NCBI GenBank assembly: GCA_050485405.1
Contig: JBJHBI010000005.1
Coordinates: 30,182-94,181, forward strand
DNA: 64,000 nucleotides
Reading direction: 5' to 3'
Origin: Saliniramus sp050485405
Lineage (GTDB): Bacteria; Pseudomonadota; Alphaproteobacteria; Rhizobiales; Beijerinckiaceae
This document shows, piece after piece, positions 7,816 through 16,433 of this stretch. Each line of letters opens with the position of its first letter. The stretch's first letter is position 1. Both the position numbers and the translations under genes were made by a program. The notes beneath the pieces were generated by a model that was given only the letters and a program-made list of their open reading frames with translations, had not been told where the DNA came from and searched no databases.

Positions 7816-8991
7816 ATGAATGATGAATCTGATGTTGAGTTTGACGACGAAATTAACGAACCTGTTGAGAACGAATTCTCAGCGCGGTTTTCCGATGCAG
7901 TATTGTTTTCGTCTGACTGGACAGTTGAAACAATTTTATCGCAGTTAAAGCGAAATAATATCCAACTTAATCCAAATTTCCAACGGAGGGAAGCTTGGGG
8001 TAACACGCGAAAGAGCAGATTTATCGAGACTGTAATTGTTGGTTTGCCCGCCCCACAATTGGTTTTAGCTGAGGTTAGGAATCAAAGAGGGAAGTATCTA
8101 GTCTTGGATGGAAAACAAAGGCTTTTGTCTCTACTTAGATTTACAGAAAGTGAAAGTGATCGTGATATTGGCTTTGGCCTTTCCGGCTTGGAAATACGAA
8201 ACGATTTAGCACGAGTAAAATACTATCATATGTATAATGATGTTCTATTGCAGGCCGATTTGGACGCGTTTCTAAATTACAATATACGTACCGTCATAAT
8301 ACGAAACTGGCCAAACAATGACTTTCTACATCAAGTATTCTTGCGTCTGAATACGGGAAGTGTAAAATTATCCCCCCAGGAACTCCGTCAAGCGATGTCT
8401 CCCGGCCCATTTACCAGATTTGTGGACGATTTTTCAGCGAATTCCAAACAAATTCAGTCCCTACTTGGGCGAACTTCTCCCGATCCGCGAATGCGCGATG
8501 TTGAGCTTCTTGTTCGTCATATTGCGTTTCGAGACAATTTGCATGGTTACAAAGGAAGGATGAAGCGATTTTTAGATGAAATTTGTGAGTTTGAAAATAA
8601 AAATTGGGCGAGTCGGGAGAGTGTTATAGTTGAGTTGTCTCGTGCATTTGAAAATGCGATTCAAACATTGAGTCGAATATTTGGATCTCGGATTGCGCGA
8701 AAGCCAAAGTCGAACTCTTTTAATCGTGCTATCTTTGACGCGTTGTCGTTCTATGCAGCACAGCCAGAAATCAACTCGATTATGGCATCGAATGAAGAAA
8801 AATTTCAAGACGCATATCAACGTGTTTTTGATCGTTCTGACTTTCTGGAGGCTATTGAAAGTGACACGGCTGGAATGCCAAATACTGTATCTCGAATACG
8901 CATTTGGGGTGAAACGATAAGGCCAATAATACGTAAAAAAATTAATGTGCCTGTTTTGAAAGACGGTCTGATTTATTTTGACGAGATATAA
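7816..8991 (+). CDS. DUF262 (GmrS/ParB-like nuclease-fold) protein
   Basis: A 391-residue protein with the DUF262 signature. Residues 52-82 read NPNFQRREAW then SRFIETVIVGLPAP, residues 98-102 are DGKQR (the DGQQR motif of the family), and FLRLNTGSVKLSPQELRQA follows near 180-195. DUF262 domains occur in the type IV restriction enzyme GmrSD and other antiphage systems, where they bind or hydrolyse nucleotides. The usual C-terminal DUF1524 HNH nuclease of GmrSD is absent. The next gene, six bases downstream, is a HEPN protein, a pairing recognised for stand-alone DUF262 genes. I infer a two-gene defence or toxin-antitoxin-like module. Low G+C indicates recent acquisition. Confidence 0.85.
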   Translation: MNDESDVEFDDEINEPVENEFSARFSDAVLFSSDWTVETILSQLKRNNIQLNPNFQRREAWGNTRKSRFIETVIVGLPAPQLVLAEVRNQRGKYLVLDGKQRLLSLLRFTESESDRDIGFGLSGLEIRNDLARVKYYHMYNDVLLQADLDAFLNYNIRTVIIRNWPNNDFLHQVFLRLNTGSVKLSPQELRQAMSPGPFTRFVDDFSANSKQIQSLLGRTSPDPRMRDVELLVRHIAFRDNLHGYKGRMKRFLDEICEFENKNWASRESVIVELSRAFENAIQTLSRIFGSRIARKPKSNSFNRAIFDALSFYAAQPEINSIMASNEEKFQDAYQRVFDRSDFLEAIESDTAGMPNTVSRIRIWGETIRPIIRKKINVPVLKDGLIYFDEI

Positions 8992-8997
8992 ATTATC

Positions 8998-9657
8998 ATG
9001 CCATCTCAACATTACAATCAATTGAAAAAGCAAGTCACCTCATTGAGAAGACATTTGCTTCCATCAAAATTTGATAGTAGTGGTCAATACAGAGAGCGTG
9101 TATTTACGGGTGTTATCGCTTTTCGGGTTCTTTGCCATGCGGCAATCGAAGATTATATAGAAGAAAGGGTAATTTCTATTGCGGTGAAGGCTGCTTCCCA
9201 TTGTAAGAACACTAACAAGATTTCCGAGCCTGCGGCGCATATTGCATCATTTGGAGATGAACAGTTCGGCCTTCCACCAGAAACATTAGTCCCGCCGCAA
9301 AGTAATCAACAAAAGGACTGGCCGTATGAAATTGATTTAGTCGCTCGAATTTGTAAATTGTCAGGAAACTTTGTTGGTTTTGTAAAACGACAGAATCATG
9401 GCATTAGGGAAAAAAATTTGCTTAGATTGCTTATCACAATCGGTCTAAGGCATGATGATATTGATCCTGTACTTGTTTCTGAATTAGATAATTTTGGAAA
9501 ACTTAGAGGTGAAGTTGCTCATTCATCTACGATAAAGCATATAAGAACTTGCCCGAATCCGGAAGATGAACTAAATAGAGTCAATAACTTAGTTTCACTG
9601 TTGAGAGAATTGGATAGAAAGCTGGATAAGCTTATTTTAAACATTGATACTTGTTAG
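8998..9657 (+). CDS. HEPN-domain protein, probable RNase partner of DUF262 protein
   Basis: A 219-residue mostly helical protein of the MAE_28990/RiboL-PSP HEPN type. The diagnostic Rx4-6H motif is present as Arg170-GEVA-His175 in a KLRGEVAHSS context, as in active HEPN ribonucleases. A polar residue of the first helix (Glu51 in AAIEDYIEE) fits the family's conserved acidic position. It starts six bases after the DUF262 stop and is surely co-transcribed. By analogy it would cleave RNA when the DUF262 partner senses invading DNA or is lost. Its 3' end overlaps the convergent HNH fragment by 21 bases. Confidence 0.78.
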   Translation: MPSQHYNQLKKQVTSLRRHLLPSKFDSSGQYRERVFTGVIAFRVLCHAAIEDYIEERVISIAVKAASHCKNTNKISEPAAHIASFGDEQFGLPPETLVPPQSNQQKDWPYEIDLVARICKLSGNFVGFVKRQNHGIREKNLLRLLITIGLRHDDIDPVLVSELDNFGKLRGEVAHSSTIKHIRTCPNPEDELNRVNNLVSLLRELDRKLDKLILNIDTC

Positions 9658-9981
9658 CTTCTGTGTATATAGGGTGATACTTAAATTAAAAATGCATTCC
9701 AAGCCACTTCGTCTCGCTTTCCACCTCGTGAGAGACGAGCGACCCGTCGAGGCATATGCAGTATCAAAGCGCCGGAAATTCATCGCCTTCATATAGACGC
9801 CAGCGGGGTTGCGATATGTATCCTGCTTGCCATCTATCGAGCGGCCCATAGCGTTCAGCAGGTCGGATAGCTCCAGGACTTCCTTGCTGGTTTTCCCCGG
9901 TGGATTGCCGTTGTGGTGCACGTACAGATCAAGAACGAGGATTAGCTCGTCGCGGGTCCATATTGGGCTTCTCTTTGCCAT
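9637..9981 (-). pseudogene. Truncated N-terminal part of an HNH-type restriction endonuclease
   Basis: The first 85 or so residues match the N-terminal domain found before HNH nuclease domains of McrA-like enzymes: WTRDELILVLDLY, then EVLELSDLLNAMGR, then RNPAGVYMKAMNFRRFD. The remaining residues lose the pattern, and the frame runs into sequence unrelated to the family (ending SITLYTQKLTSINV). No HNH motif is present, so this is a 3'-truncated remnant. The break lies at the end of the HEPN gene, which suggests that insertion of the DUF262-HEPN module or a deletion removed the nuclease half. The start at 9981 has a plausible TAGGTAGGTGACGCT leader. Confidence 0.75.
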
Positions 9982-10158
9982 AGCGTCACCTACCTAACCC
10001 CAAGAGTATGAGAGAAACAATGAAGCGATTTAGTTTCAATCGTATAGTTTTCAAGTACATTAAGATCTATCGGGTTATTATAATGAGTTTTGGGCGAATA
10101 GAAACGATACTTATTGCAAGATAAATGTTTCCTTATAATTTCTGACATGGTGAAAAAC

Positions 10159-10998
10159 TTATTTTGTGCTAGTGAATTCACGTCTCAATACCGCCAGGAC
10201 ATCTCCAAAAATTTCTTTCATATTGTCCTTTGGGAAGCGAAGTTGTTGGAGGCCAGAAATATTGCTAAACTCGTTGCATCCATCTTCTAGAAGGACAATA
10301 GCTCGTCGGAATCCGAGTTTTCCCTGGAATAGTCCTGTTTCATGGATTACATTCTCCCTTGCGTGTGCATTACCATCTTTATCAATGTCTTCTCCTGTAT
10401 GAACAAGGAATGCAATTGATGCACTAGAAGAAAGATCAATAAGAATTTCGTGGATCGTTAACCCAGCACGCGCTCCCGTTTCATAGGCTGTAACATCAAT
10501 TCCATGTAAATCTTGAAGATGATCTTTTAAATCACGCCATAGTTTGTTCCTTCCGTGGCCGATAAAGACGGAAATCTTTTTTAAAGCCTCCTCAGTAGGG
10601 ACTTTGTATTTCTCGTAATTTCTATCAAAAACATGCAGTACACGCTCAATATCGCCAATATCCGGAAAATCTTCTATAGAAACAATCATGCGATAATCAT
10701 TCTTGAATATAGAAAAGTAAATACCTTTTTGCGGACATGTTAATCGGAATGAAAAGCGATCGGATTGAAGTCCTGTGAATCGCTGGTGTGTATCCGAGTT
10801 TCGGATAGTGGTTTGTTCGCTTTCACCGCTTTTATAGGAAAAAGTTGTGCTATATTCAACATCTTCAATCTTACTTAATGTAATTAGAAGCGCATTTATG
10901 GCCTCCTCAATTTTTTCGGGCGGGAATAGGACCTGATTATACTCTTTTTCTCTGCCAAACATGTTCGTTTTGCCTTTTGGATAAATCTCTATGTTCAC
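10159..10998 (-). CDS. TIR-domain effector, CAP12/Pycsar-TIR-like
   Basis: A 279-residue protein. Residues about 141-275 are a TIR-like domain of the PF10137 type: VFIGHGRNKLWRDLKD, ASIAFLVHTGED, and NVIHETGLFQGKLGF with putative NADase Glu220, then AIVLLEDGCNEFSNI. Such domains deplete NAD+ or bind nucleotide signals in antiphage systems. Residues 1-140 are a beta-rich region of unknown family, perhaps the sensor. No cyclase (CD-NTase) or Argonaute gene is nearby, so this may be a single-gene system. The start is ambiguous: GTG at 10998 with AAGGAA directly adjacent, or ATG at 10962 with AAGG upstream. Confidence 0.8.
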   Translation of the reverse strand: MNIEIYPKGKTNMFGREKEYNQVLFPPEKIEEAINALLITLSKIEDVEYSTTFSYKSGESEQTTIRNSDTHQRFTGLQSDRFSFRLTCPQKGIYFSIFKNDYRMIVSIEDFPDIGDIERVLHVFDRNYEKYKVPTEEALKKISVFIGHGRNKLWRDLKDHLQDLHGIDVTAYETGARAGLTIHEILIDLSSSASIAFLVHTGEDIDKDGNAHARENVIHETGLFQGKLGFRRAIVLLEDGCNEFSNISGLQQLRFPKDNMKEIFGDVLAVLRREFTSTK

Positions 10999-11557
10999 TT
11001 CCTTGATTTAAAGCCTACCGACTGTGGCGGTCAACTGAAAGCGTTTGCAGAGGCACGGATCACGGATGTTTCTTAGATCTCCGTGAGGCTCTACACTCCA
11101 CACTGACACATTCTGAAATCGCCGAGCGAGCTGGCCAGTTGGCCGCGGTGAAATGTGGTTGTATTGTCGTATATCTAGACAGTGGGACAGTTTAGTGGTA
11201 CAGAACCACATGCGGAGATCTGTTCTCTTCATTGATTATAAAGGGTTTTTTAGGCTGACTCATCCAATCCTCTCCTCGGCACTAGTTCTCCTCAGAATCA
11301 TTGGCCCTCAGGTTTTTCGGCAAAGCCCCCGTTCTGGCGCGCCCAGGGGCGAGATTAGGTATTGTTCGCCTCGCGCACTGCCATACGCTAAGCGTTCTTC
11401 ACGTGTTCTCCGTGCCGCCCCGCTTTTCACTCACGCTCTCATTCGCGTTAGAATTCCGCCAGGGTGAATCTGGAGAAGACCACCAGCTTGACATGCCTTG
11501 ATGCCTCCACGAGAGCTCATTGGGCGGAGAACATCTTTGCATGATAGGGGTATCGGG
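10999..11557. other. Island right-end spacer without a supported gene
   Basis: Open frames here are short, overlap on both strands and show no family resemblance or ribosome sites. An 8-bp inverted repeat (ATGTGGTT at 11153 and AACCACAT at 11204) is the only structure noticed. The area may be decayed element sequence. Confidence 0.4.
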
Positions 11558-11698
11558 ATGATAAAATTGATGGCGGCACTGGCGCTTATGGGGATGGTCG
11601 GCGGCTTAGCGGGTTGCACGGTGACTACATCGGGTAAGGTTGTCGGAGAAATTTCGACAGGTACGTCAACCCAACGCAACTTTGATTCACCGCGATAA
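11558..11698 (+). CDS. Small lipoprotein (46 residues)
   Basis: I chose the ATG at 11558 because it opens a typical lipoprotein signal: MIKLMAALALMGMVGGLAGC, with lipobox LAGC and Cys20 as the lipidated residue. The mature peptide is only about 27 residues (TVTTSGKVVGEIS...), similar in scale to entericidin-like lipoproteins. The protein would be anchored in a cell-envelope membrane. An upstream in-frame ATG (11498) would disrupt the signal. Its role is unknown. Confidence 0.55.
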   Translation: MIKLMAALALMGMVGGLAGCTVTTSGKVVGEISTGTSTQRNFDSPR

Positions 11699-11804
11699 CG
11701 CGTATCCCGCTCGCAGGTCCTTTCGTTCCGGCGATCGTTGAAACCGTCTATCCTCGGCCAGAGGGCTTACAGTGGGCCGGTTTGGGCGTTAGAATTTGTC
11801 ACAC

Positions 11805-11819
11805 TGGTGTCACAACGAG
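11805..11819 (+). repeat. Candidate right attachment-site repeat
   Basis: TGGTGTCACAACGAG matches the 15-mer at the window start with one change. It is preceded by TTTGTCACAC, making an imperfect palindrome around ACACTGGTGT. A partial copy, TGGTGTCTCA, follows at 11842. This is the last island-like feature before the tRNA. Confidence 0.45.
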
Positions 11820-11937
11820 CCCCTGAAAACCGCCGTTTTGGTGGTGTCTCATTGCCTATTGCATCCCGTCGTGCGTTCGAGTATCAATGGCCTAACAGGC
11901 TGAACTAAAAGGGTTTATTCGCGCACCGACGTTGGAA

Positions 11938-12013
11938 GGGGCTGTAGCTCAGTTGGGAGAGCGCTGCAATCGCACTGCAGAGGTCAGGGGTTCAAATCCC
12001 CTCAGCTCCACCA
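11938..12013 (+). tRNA. tRNA-Ala (anticodon CGC)
   Basis: A full cloverleaf can be drawn. The acceptor stem GGGGCTG pairs with CAGCTCC and includes the G3-U70 pair that identifies alanine tRNAs. The D arm is GCTC/GAGC, the anticodon stem CTGCA/TGCAG, the anticodon CGC at the loop centre, and the T arm AGGGG/CCCCT with loop TTCAAAT. The CCA end is encoded. The tRNA reads codon GCG. It lies just outside the island's right end. Confidence 0.96.
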
Positions 12014-12179
12014 AATCCTCGTTTTTCCGAAAACTTCCCTATTCGTCCAGATGTCGCGGGCGCGCGCATTCGTGCCTCGGCTTCACCGCGCCACAATCCG
12101 CATGGGCGTCCCCGCCCTCGCTTCCTGATGGGCGGGCGGTTATGCAGGAAGGGGTGGTTTCTGCTTCGAGGGAGCGAGC

Positions 12180-15134
12180 ATGAGCGCGGCGCCTACGGTT
12201 TCTGCAGCGACGGCGCGGCGCGCCGAGACGGTGACGCGCCGCGATTTCGGGCTCGAACGCAAGCTGCGGCGTGCCATGCAGGGCGAGGTTCGCTTCGACG
12301 CGTTCACGCGCGGGCGCTACGCCACGGATGCCTCGATCTACCAGATCATGCCGCTGGGCGTGGTCATGCCGCAAACGCCTGAGGATCTCGAAGCGGCGCT
12401 CACCATCGCCCGTGACGAAGGCGTGCCGGTGATCGCGCGCGGTGGCGGTACATCGCAGAACGGGCAGCCGATCGGAGAGGGGCTCGTCATCGATTGCGCG
12501 CGCCATCTCGACCGGGTGCTCGATTACGATGCGCAGGCGCGCACCATCCGCGTCGAGCCCGGCATGGTGCTGGAGCGGCTGAATGCGCGGCTGAAGGAGG
12601 ACGGGCTATTCTTTCCCGTAGAGCCCTCCACCGCCTCGCGCTGCACGATCGGCGGCATGACCGGCAATAATTCCTGCGGCGCGCGCTCGATTCATTACGG
12701 CAAGATGGTCGACAACGTGCTCGCCGTGGACGGCTGGTTCCACCACGGCGAGGCTTTCCGCTACGCTTCGATGGCGGGTGCCGATGGTGGCGTCACCGGT
12801 TCGCCGGATGCGCGCAAGCTCGCGACCTCGCTGGTCGGTCTCGCCCATGCCGAGCGCGCGGAGATCGAGGCGCGGTTTCCCCAGGTCCAGCGGCGTGTCG
12901 GCGGATACAATCTCGATGCGTTGCTCGCACCCGTGCCCAATCTCGCGCATCTGCTGGTCGGCTCCGAGGGAACGCTGGCGATCTCGCGCGCGATCACGCT
13001 CGCACTGTCGCCCCTGCCGCAGCATCGCGTCATGGGTGTATGCCATTTCCCGAGCTTTCGCGCAGCCATGGAGACGACGCGGCATCTCGTCGATCTCGGT
13101 CCCGTCGCGGTCGAACTCGTCGATCGCAACGTGCTCGAACTCGGCGCCGATATCGACATCTTCCGCCGCACGCTCGCGCAGATCACGAAAGGGCAGCCCG
13201 ATTGCCTGCTGCTGGTCGAATTCGCCGGCGAGAGCATGGACGGCCTGCGCGCCGATCTCGCGCGTCTCGACCAGTGCATGGCCGATCACGGCCATCCGGA
13301 TGCGGTGGTGGAGGTGATCGATCCGGGTGCGCAAAAGCAGGTCTGGGGTGTGCGCGAGGCCTGCCTGAATATCATGATGTCGATGAAGGGCGACGGCAAG
13401 GCGGTCTCCTTCATCGAGGATTGCGCCGTGCCGCTGGAGCATCTCGCCGATTACACCGACCGCGTCACCGCGATCTTCGAGAAACACGGCACGCGCGGCA
13501 CCTGGTACGCCCATGCATCGGTCGGCTGCCTGCATGTGCGCCCGATCCTCAATATGAAGACGGAGGAGGGCGTGCGGGCCATGCGCGCCATCGCCGAGGA
13601 GACATTCGAGGAGGTGCGGCGTTTCAAGGGCTCGCATTCCGGCGAACACGGCGACGGGATCTCGCGCTCGGAATTCCACGAGGCGATGTTCGGCACCCGC
13701 ATGGTGCGCGCCTTCGAGGCGGTGAAGAACGCCTTCGATCCGCAAGGCCGGCTCAATCCGGGCAAGATCGTGCGCCCGCTCCCCTTCGATGATCGCGACC
13801 TGATGCGCTATCCGCCCGGCTACGCGCAAGCCGCGCCGCTAAAGACCGCCCTCGACTGGAGCGATCACGGCGGCATGCTCGGTGCGGTCGAGATGTGCAA
13901 CAATAACGGCACCTGCCGCAAACGCGTCGGCGGGGCCATGTGCCCGAGTTTCCGCGTCACCGGATCGGAAATGCACGTTACGCGCGGGCGCGCCAACAGC
14001 CTGCGCCTCGCCATGACCGGCCAGCTCGGCGAAGACGCCTTCACCGATCCCGCCATGAAGGCGACGATGGATCTGTGCGTCTCCTGCAAGGCGTGCCGCC
14101 ACGAATGCCCCACCGGCGTCGACATGGCGCGGATGAAGATCGAATTTCTCAGCCATTATCATGCCCGCCACGGTCTGCCCCTGAAGGACCGGCTCGTGGC
14201 TTGGCTGCCGCGTTATGCCCCGCTCGCGGCGCGGCTGCGCGGGCTCGTCAATCTGCGCTACAAGGTGCCGGGCCTCGCGGCTCTGTCGGAGAAGATCGCG
14301 GGGTTCTCCGCGCGCCGGTCGCTTCCCGTCTGGCGCAAGCCCTGGGCGGAGACGGGGGCGGTAGCCTCGCCGCAGGACGTCATCGGCGACGGGCGGGATA
14401 TCGTGCTCTTCGGCGATACCTTCAACCGCTATTTCGAACCGGAGAACCTCACTGCGGCGAGCCGCGTGCTGGCGCGTGCCGGCTACCGTCTTCATCGGGT
14501 CGCGCCGCCGGATCGTGGTCGCCCGCTATGCTGCGGGCGCACCTTCCTCTCCGCCGGGCAGGTCGACGAGGCGCGCACGGAAGCACAGCGCACCCGCGAT
14601 GCGCTGATCCCCTTCGTCGAGCGTGGCGCGCGGGTGATCGGGCTCGAACCCTCCTGCCTGCTCACCCTGCGCGACGAGTTCCACGCGCTTCTGCCCGACG
14701 AGGCGACGCAGGCGCTGTCAGACGCCGCCTTCCTCTTCGAGGAAGCGCTGGCAAGCGATTTCGAGGCGGGCGCGATCTATCTCGCCTTCGCCGATCAGGG
14801 CGGGCGCAAGGCCTATCTGCACGGGCATTGCCATCAGAAGAGCTTCGAGGCGCTCACCCCGGTCGAGACGCTTCTGCGTGCGGTACCGGGGCTCTCGGTG
14901 GAGACGATCGAATCGAGCTGCTGCGGCATGGCCGGCGCTTTCGGGTATGATGCACGCACCATCGAGACCTCCTTCGCCATGGGCGAGCTCTCGCTGTTCC
15001 CCGCTCTGCGCGCGGCGGAGGCGGACGCGGTCATTCTCGCCGACGGGACGTCCTGCCGCCACCAGATCGGTGACGGCGTGGCGCGCGAGGCGCGGCATGT
15101 GGCGCGGTTCCTGGATCGGGCACTCAGCGAATGA
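12180..15134 (+). CDS. FAD-linked oxidase / Fe-S oxidoreductase fusion (YdiJ-like D-2-hydroxyacid dehydrogenase)
   Basis: A 984-residue fusion. Residues about 60-260 are a PCMH-type FAD-binding domain (ARGGGTSQNGQPIGEG and TGNNSCGARSIHYGK). The GlcD-like C-terminal FAD domain runs to about 540 and contains GEHGDGISRSEFHEAMFG. Two 4Fe-4S clusters lie near residues 571 and 632 (CNNNGTCRK; LCVSCKACRHECPTGVD). Two CCG-type segments are LCCGRTF near 783 and SSCCGMAGAFG near 912. The same layout occurs in E. coli YdiJ, which oxidises D-2-hydroxyglutarate, and in D-lactate dehydrogenases. Electrons likely pass to the respiratory chain. The start has a GGGAG ribosome site. The gene overlaps the convergent TadG-like gene by 11 bases. 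The substrate is inferred. Confidence 0.88.
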   Translation: MSAAPTVSAATARRAETVTRRDFGLERKLRRAMQGEVRFDAFTRGRYATDASIYQIMPLGVVMPQTPEDLEAALTIARDEGVPVIARGGGTSQNGQPIGEGLVIDCARHLDRVLDYDAQARTIRVEPGMVLERLNARLKEDGLFFPVEPSTASRCTIGGMTGNNSCGARSIHYGKMVDNVLAVDGWFHHGEAFRYASMAGADGGVTGSPDARKLATSLVGLAHAERAEIEARFPQVQRRVGGYNLDALLAPVPNLAHLLVGSEGTLAISRAITLALSPLPQHRVMGVCHFPSFRAAMETTRHLVDLGPVAVELVDRNVLELGADIDIFRRTLAQITKGQPDCLLLVEFAGESMDGLRADLARLDQCMADHGHPDAVVEVIDPGAQKQVWGVREACLNIMMSMKGDGKAVSFIEDCAVPLEHLADYTDRVTAIFEKHGTRGTWYAHASVGCLHVRPILNMKTEEGVRAMRAIAEETFEEVRRFKGSHSGEHGDGISRSEFHEAMFGTRMVRAFEAVKNAFDPQGRLNPGKIVRPLPFDDRDLMRYPPGYAQAAPLKTALDWSDHGGMLGAVEMCNNNGTCRKRVGGAMCPSFRVTGSEMHVTRGRANSLRLAMTGQLGEDAFTDPAMKATMDLCVSCKACRHECPTGVDMARMKIEFLSHYHARHGLPLKDRLVAWLPRYAPLAARLRGLVNLRYKVPGLAALSEKIAGFSARRSLPVWRKPWAETGAVASPQDVIGDGRDIVLFGDTFNRYFEPENLTAASRVLARAGYRLHRVAPPDRGRPLCCGRTFLSAGQVDEARTEAQRTRDALIPFVERGARVIGLEPSCLLTLRDEFHALLPDEATQALSDAAFLFEEALASDFEAGAIYLAFADQGGRKAYLHGHCHQKSFEALTPVETLLRAVPGLSVETIESSCCGMAGAFGYDARTIETSFAMGELSLFPALRAAEADAVILADGTSCRHQIGDGVAREARHVARFLDRALSE

Positions 15135-16242
15135 TACGCACGTTGCGCGAGCCGAGCTCCCCGAAATCGGGACATTTCACGACAATCTGGATGTCGTTGT
15201 AGTCGCGGTCCGTCCAGGCCGCCTGGCGCCAGTTTCCGCCGGGACCCGTCTGTCCCGGCGGTCTGTCCTCCCAGCCGAAATACATGTAGGCGCCCGGCGT
15301 GCAGCCGCGATCCTCGACGACGGGGGTGCGGTTGGTGCCTTCGGGAATGATCCCGCCCTCGCTGACGCCGACGCATTCCGCGCGGCTGTTGCAGCGTATG
15401 GTTTCGAGCATCTCGAAACCCTGGTCGATCTGGCCGGGGCTGACCCATTGCCGCCACGCATTGGGGACCCATTCGACGACGCGGACGATGTCGAAATTCT
15501 CGCGCCCGTTCACGATCCAGGTATCGGTGAAATATTCGAACACCGCGGCATAGGGCGGGCGGTTCGGGTCGTCGAGGAGTTCGGGATGCGCGAGGACATG
15601 GCGTCGGTTGCGCAGCTTGAAGCTCAGCGACTCGCCTTCGAGACAGCGCGGCCAGACGAAGGGGACCTCCGGATCGGCATTGTCGGCGATCAGCGTCATC
15701 TGGCTGCGGAACTCGTCCCGCGCCTCGGGATCTGCGGGATTGGCGGCGCTGTAATCAAAGCAATAGGCGAAGAGCTGATTGTGGTCGGCCGCGTTGTGAT
15801 CGAGATAGGTGAGCTCGGGCGGCTCGTATTGCCGGACCAGCGCGTCGATATGCACCTCCGTGCGCACGTTGACCCTCATCGCTTGTGCGATACCGGGGAT
15901 GGTATGCGCCATGGCGGTGCGCACGGTGCCGGTGAGTTCGAGGGCGAAGGTATTCGCGTTCAGCCATTCGCCGTCGAGGATGATCGCGGCGAGCTTCCCG
16001 GTATCGAGCCCCGCGCCGTTCTCGTCGGCCAGATAGGCTGCAAGGACCTGCTCGAAATCCTCACGATTCTCCGAATTCGCGATATGCAGCGCGATACCGT
16101 CGGAGACGGCCTGGAGCTGTGCACGCGCGTCGGTCGCGCGGCTGAAATCGATGCTGATGCCCGCGAGGCCGATGATCGGCATCGCCAGCAACGCGAAGAT
16201 CACGGCGACGTTGCCGCGAGCGTCTGAGCTGAACCGGGACAT
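15124..16242 (-). CDS. TadE/TadG-like pilus-region protein
   Basis: A 372-residue protein. Residues 8-32 (RGNVAVIFALLAMPIIGLAGISID) form the TadE/G-type single N-terminal membrane anchor after a short basic tip, and residues about 33-60 form the usual helix rich in 'ARAQLQAVSDGIAL'. The large C-terminal part lies outside the membrane. Near its end is a segment (TDRDYNDIQIVVKC) with the look of a beta-sandwich. The family assists Flp/Tad pilus assembly, but no tad ATPase, secretin or pilin gene is nearby. The gene is isolated between convergent and same-strand neighbours. A second TadG-like gene lies at 52.6 kb. Confidence 0.75.
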   Translation of the reverse strand: MSRFSSDARGNVAVIFALLAMPIIGLAGISIDFSRATDARAQLQAVSDGIALHIANSENREDFEQVLAAYLADENGAGLDTGKLAAIILDGEWLNANTFALELTGTVRTAMAHTIPGIAQAMRVNVRTEVHIDALVRQYEPPELTYLDHNAADHNQLFAYCFDYSAANPADPEARDEFRSQMTLIADNADPEVPFVWPRCLEGESLSFKLRNRRHVLAHPELLDDPNRPPYAAVFEYFTDTWIVNGRENFDIVRVVEWVPNAWRQWVSPGQIDQGFEMLETIRCNSRAECVGVSEGGIIPEGTNRTPVVEDRGCTPGAYMYFGWEDRPPGQTGPGGNWRQAAWTDRDYNDIQIVVKCPDFGELGSRNVRIIR

Positions 16243-16433
16243 GTGACTTCACGCTTCTGATGGTAAACTGATGGTGATGCAGACTTTATGTTGCATCTTT
16301 ATAGATTAAAATTGCGCAACCTCTAAGTGCTGTTGCGATAACTGATGAATGGAAGGTTTACGCAATGAGCCGGGCCCGGCACAGCCACGCGCCGGGCGTC
16401 ACGATATGCAATATAGCCGACGCGCGCCGAAAC

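Larger units (their letters stand above)
1..11819. mobile_element. Integrated genomic island (left end at or beyond window edge)
   Basis: The segment differs from the rest of the window by much lower G+C. It begins with a tyrosine integrase reading inward and also carries a serine recombinase, a polymerase-like protein and several defence-type genes. It ends about 120 bp before a tRNA-Ala gene. The 15-mer TGGTGTCACACCGAG at position 1, just before the integrase, recurs with one mismatch at 11805-11819, as expected for the two ends of an integrated element. No capsid, tail or conjugation genes are visible, so it is neither a complete prophage nor a self-transmissible ICE. The exact left end cannot be seen because the repeat may extend past base 1. 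Confidence 0.7.

Noticed and set aside
10999..11500. Short frames at the right end of the island as genes or transposase remnants
   Set aside because: They lack ribosome sites and recognisable motifs, and overlap each other on both strands.
1..11819. Island as a prophage or conjugative element
   Set aside because: No capsid, terminase, tail, lysis, relaxase or type IV secretion genes are visible.
11938..12013. tRNA-Ala as the island's integration target
   Set aside because: The island lies upstream of the tRNA 5' end, about 120 bp away, and I find no copy of the tRNA 3' end at the left border.
16243..16433. GCCGGGCCCGGC palindrome near 16369 as a terminator
   Set aside because: The stem is a self-complementary 12-mer without loop or T-run, so it cannot form a normal hairpin.
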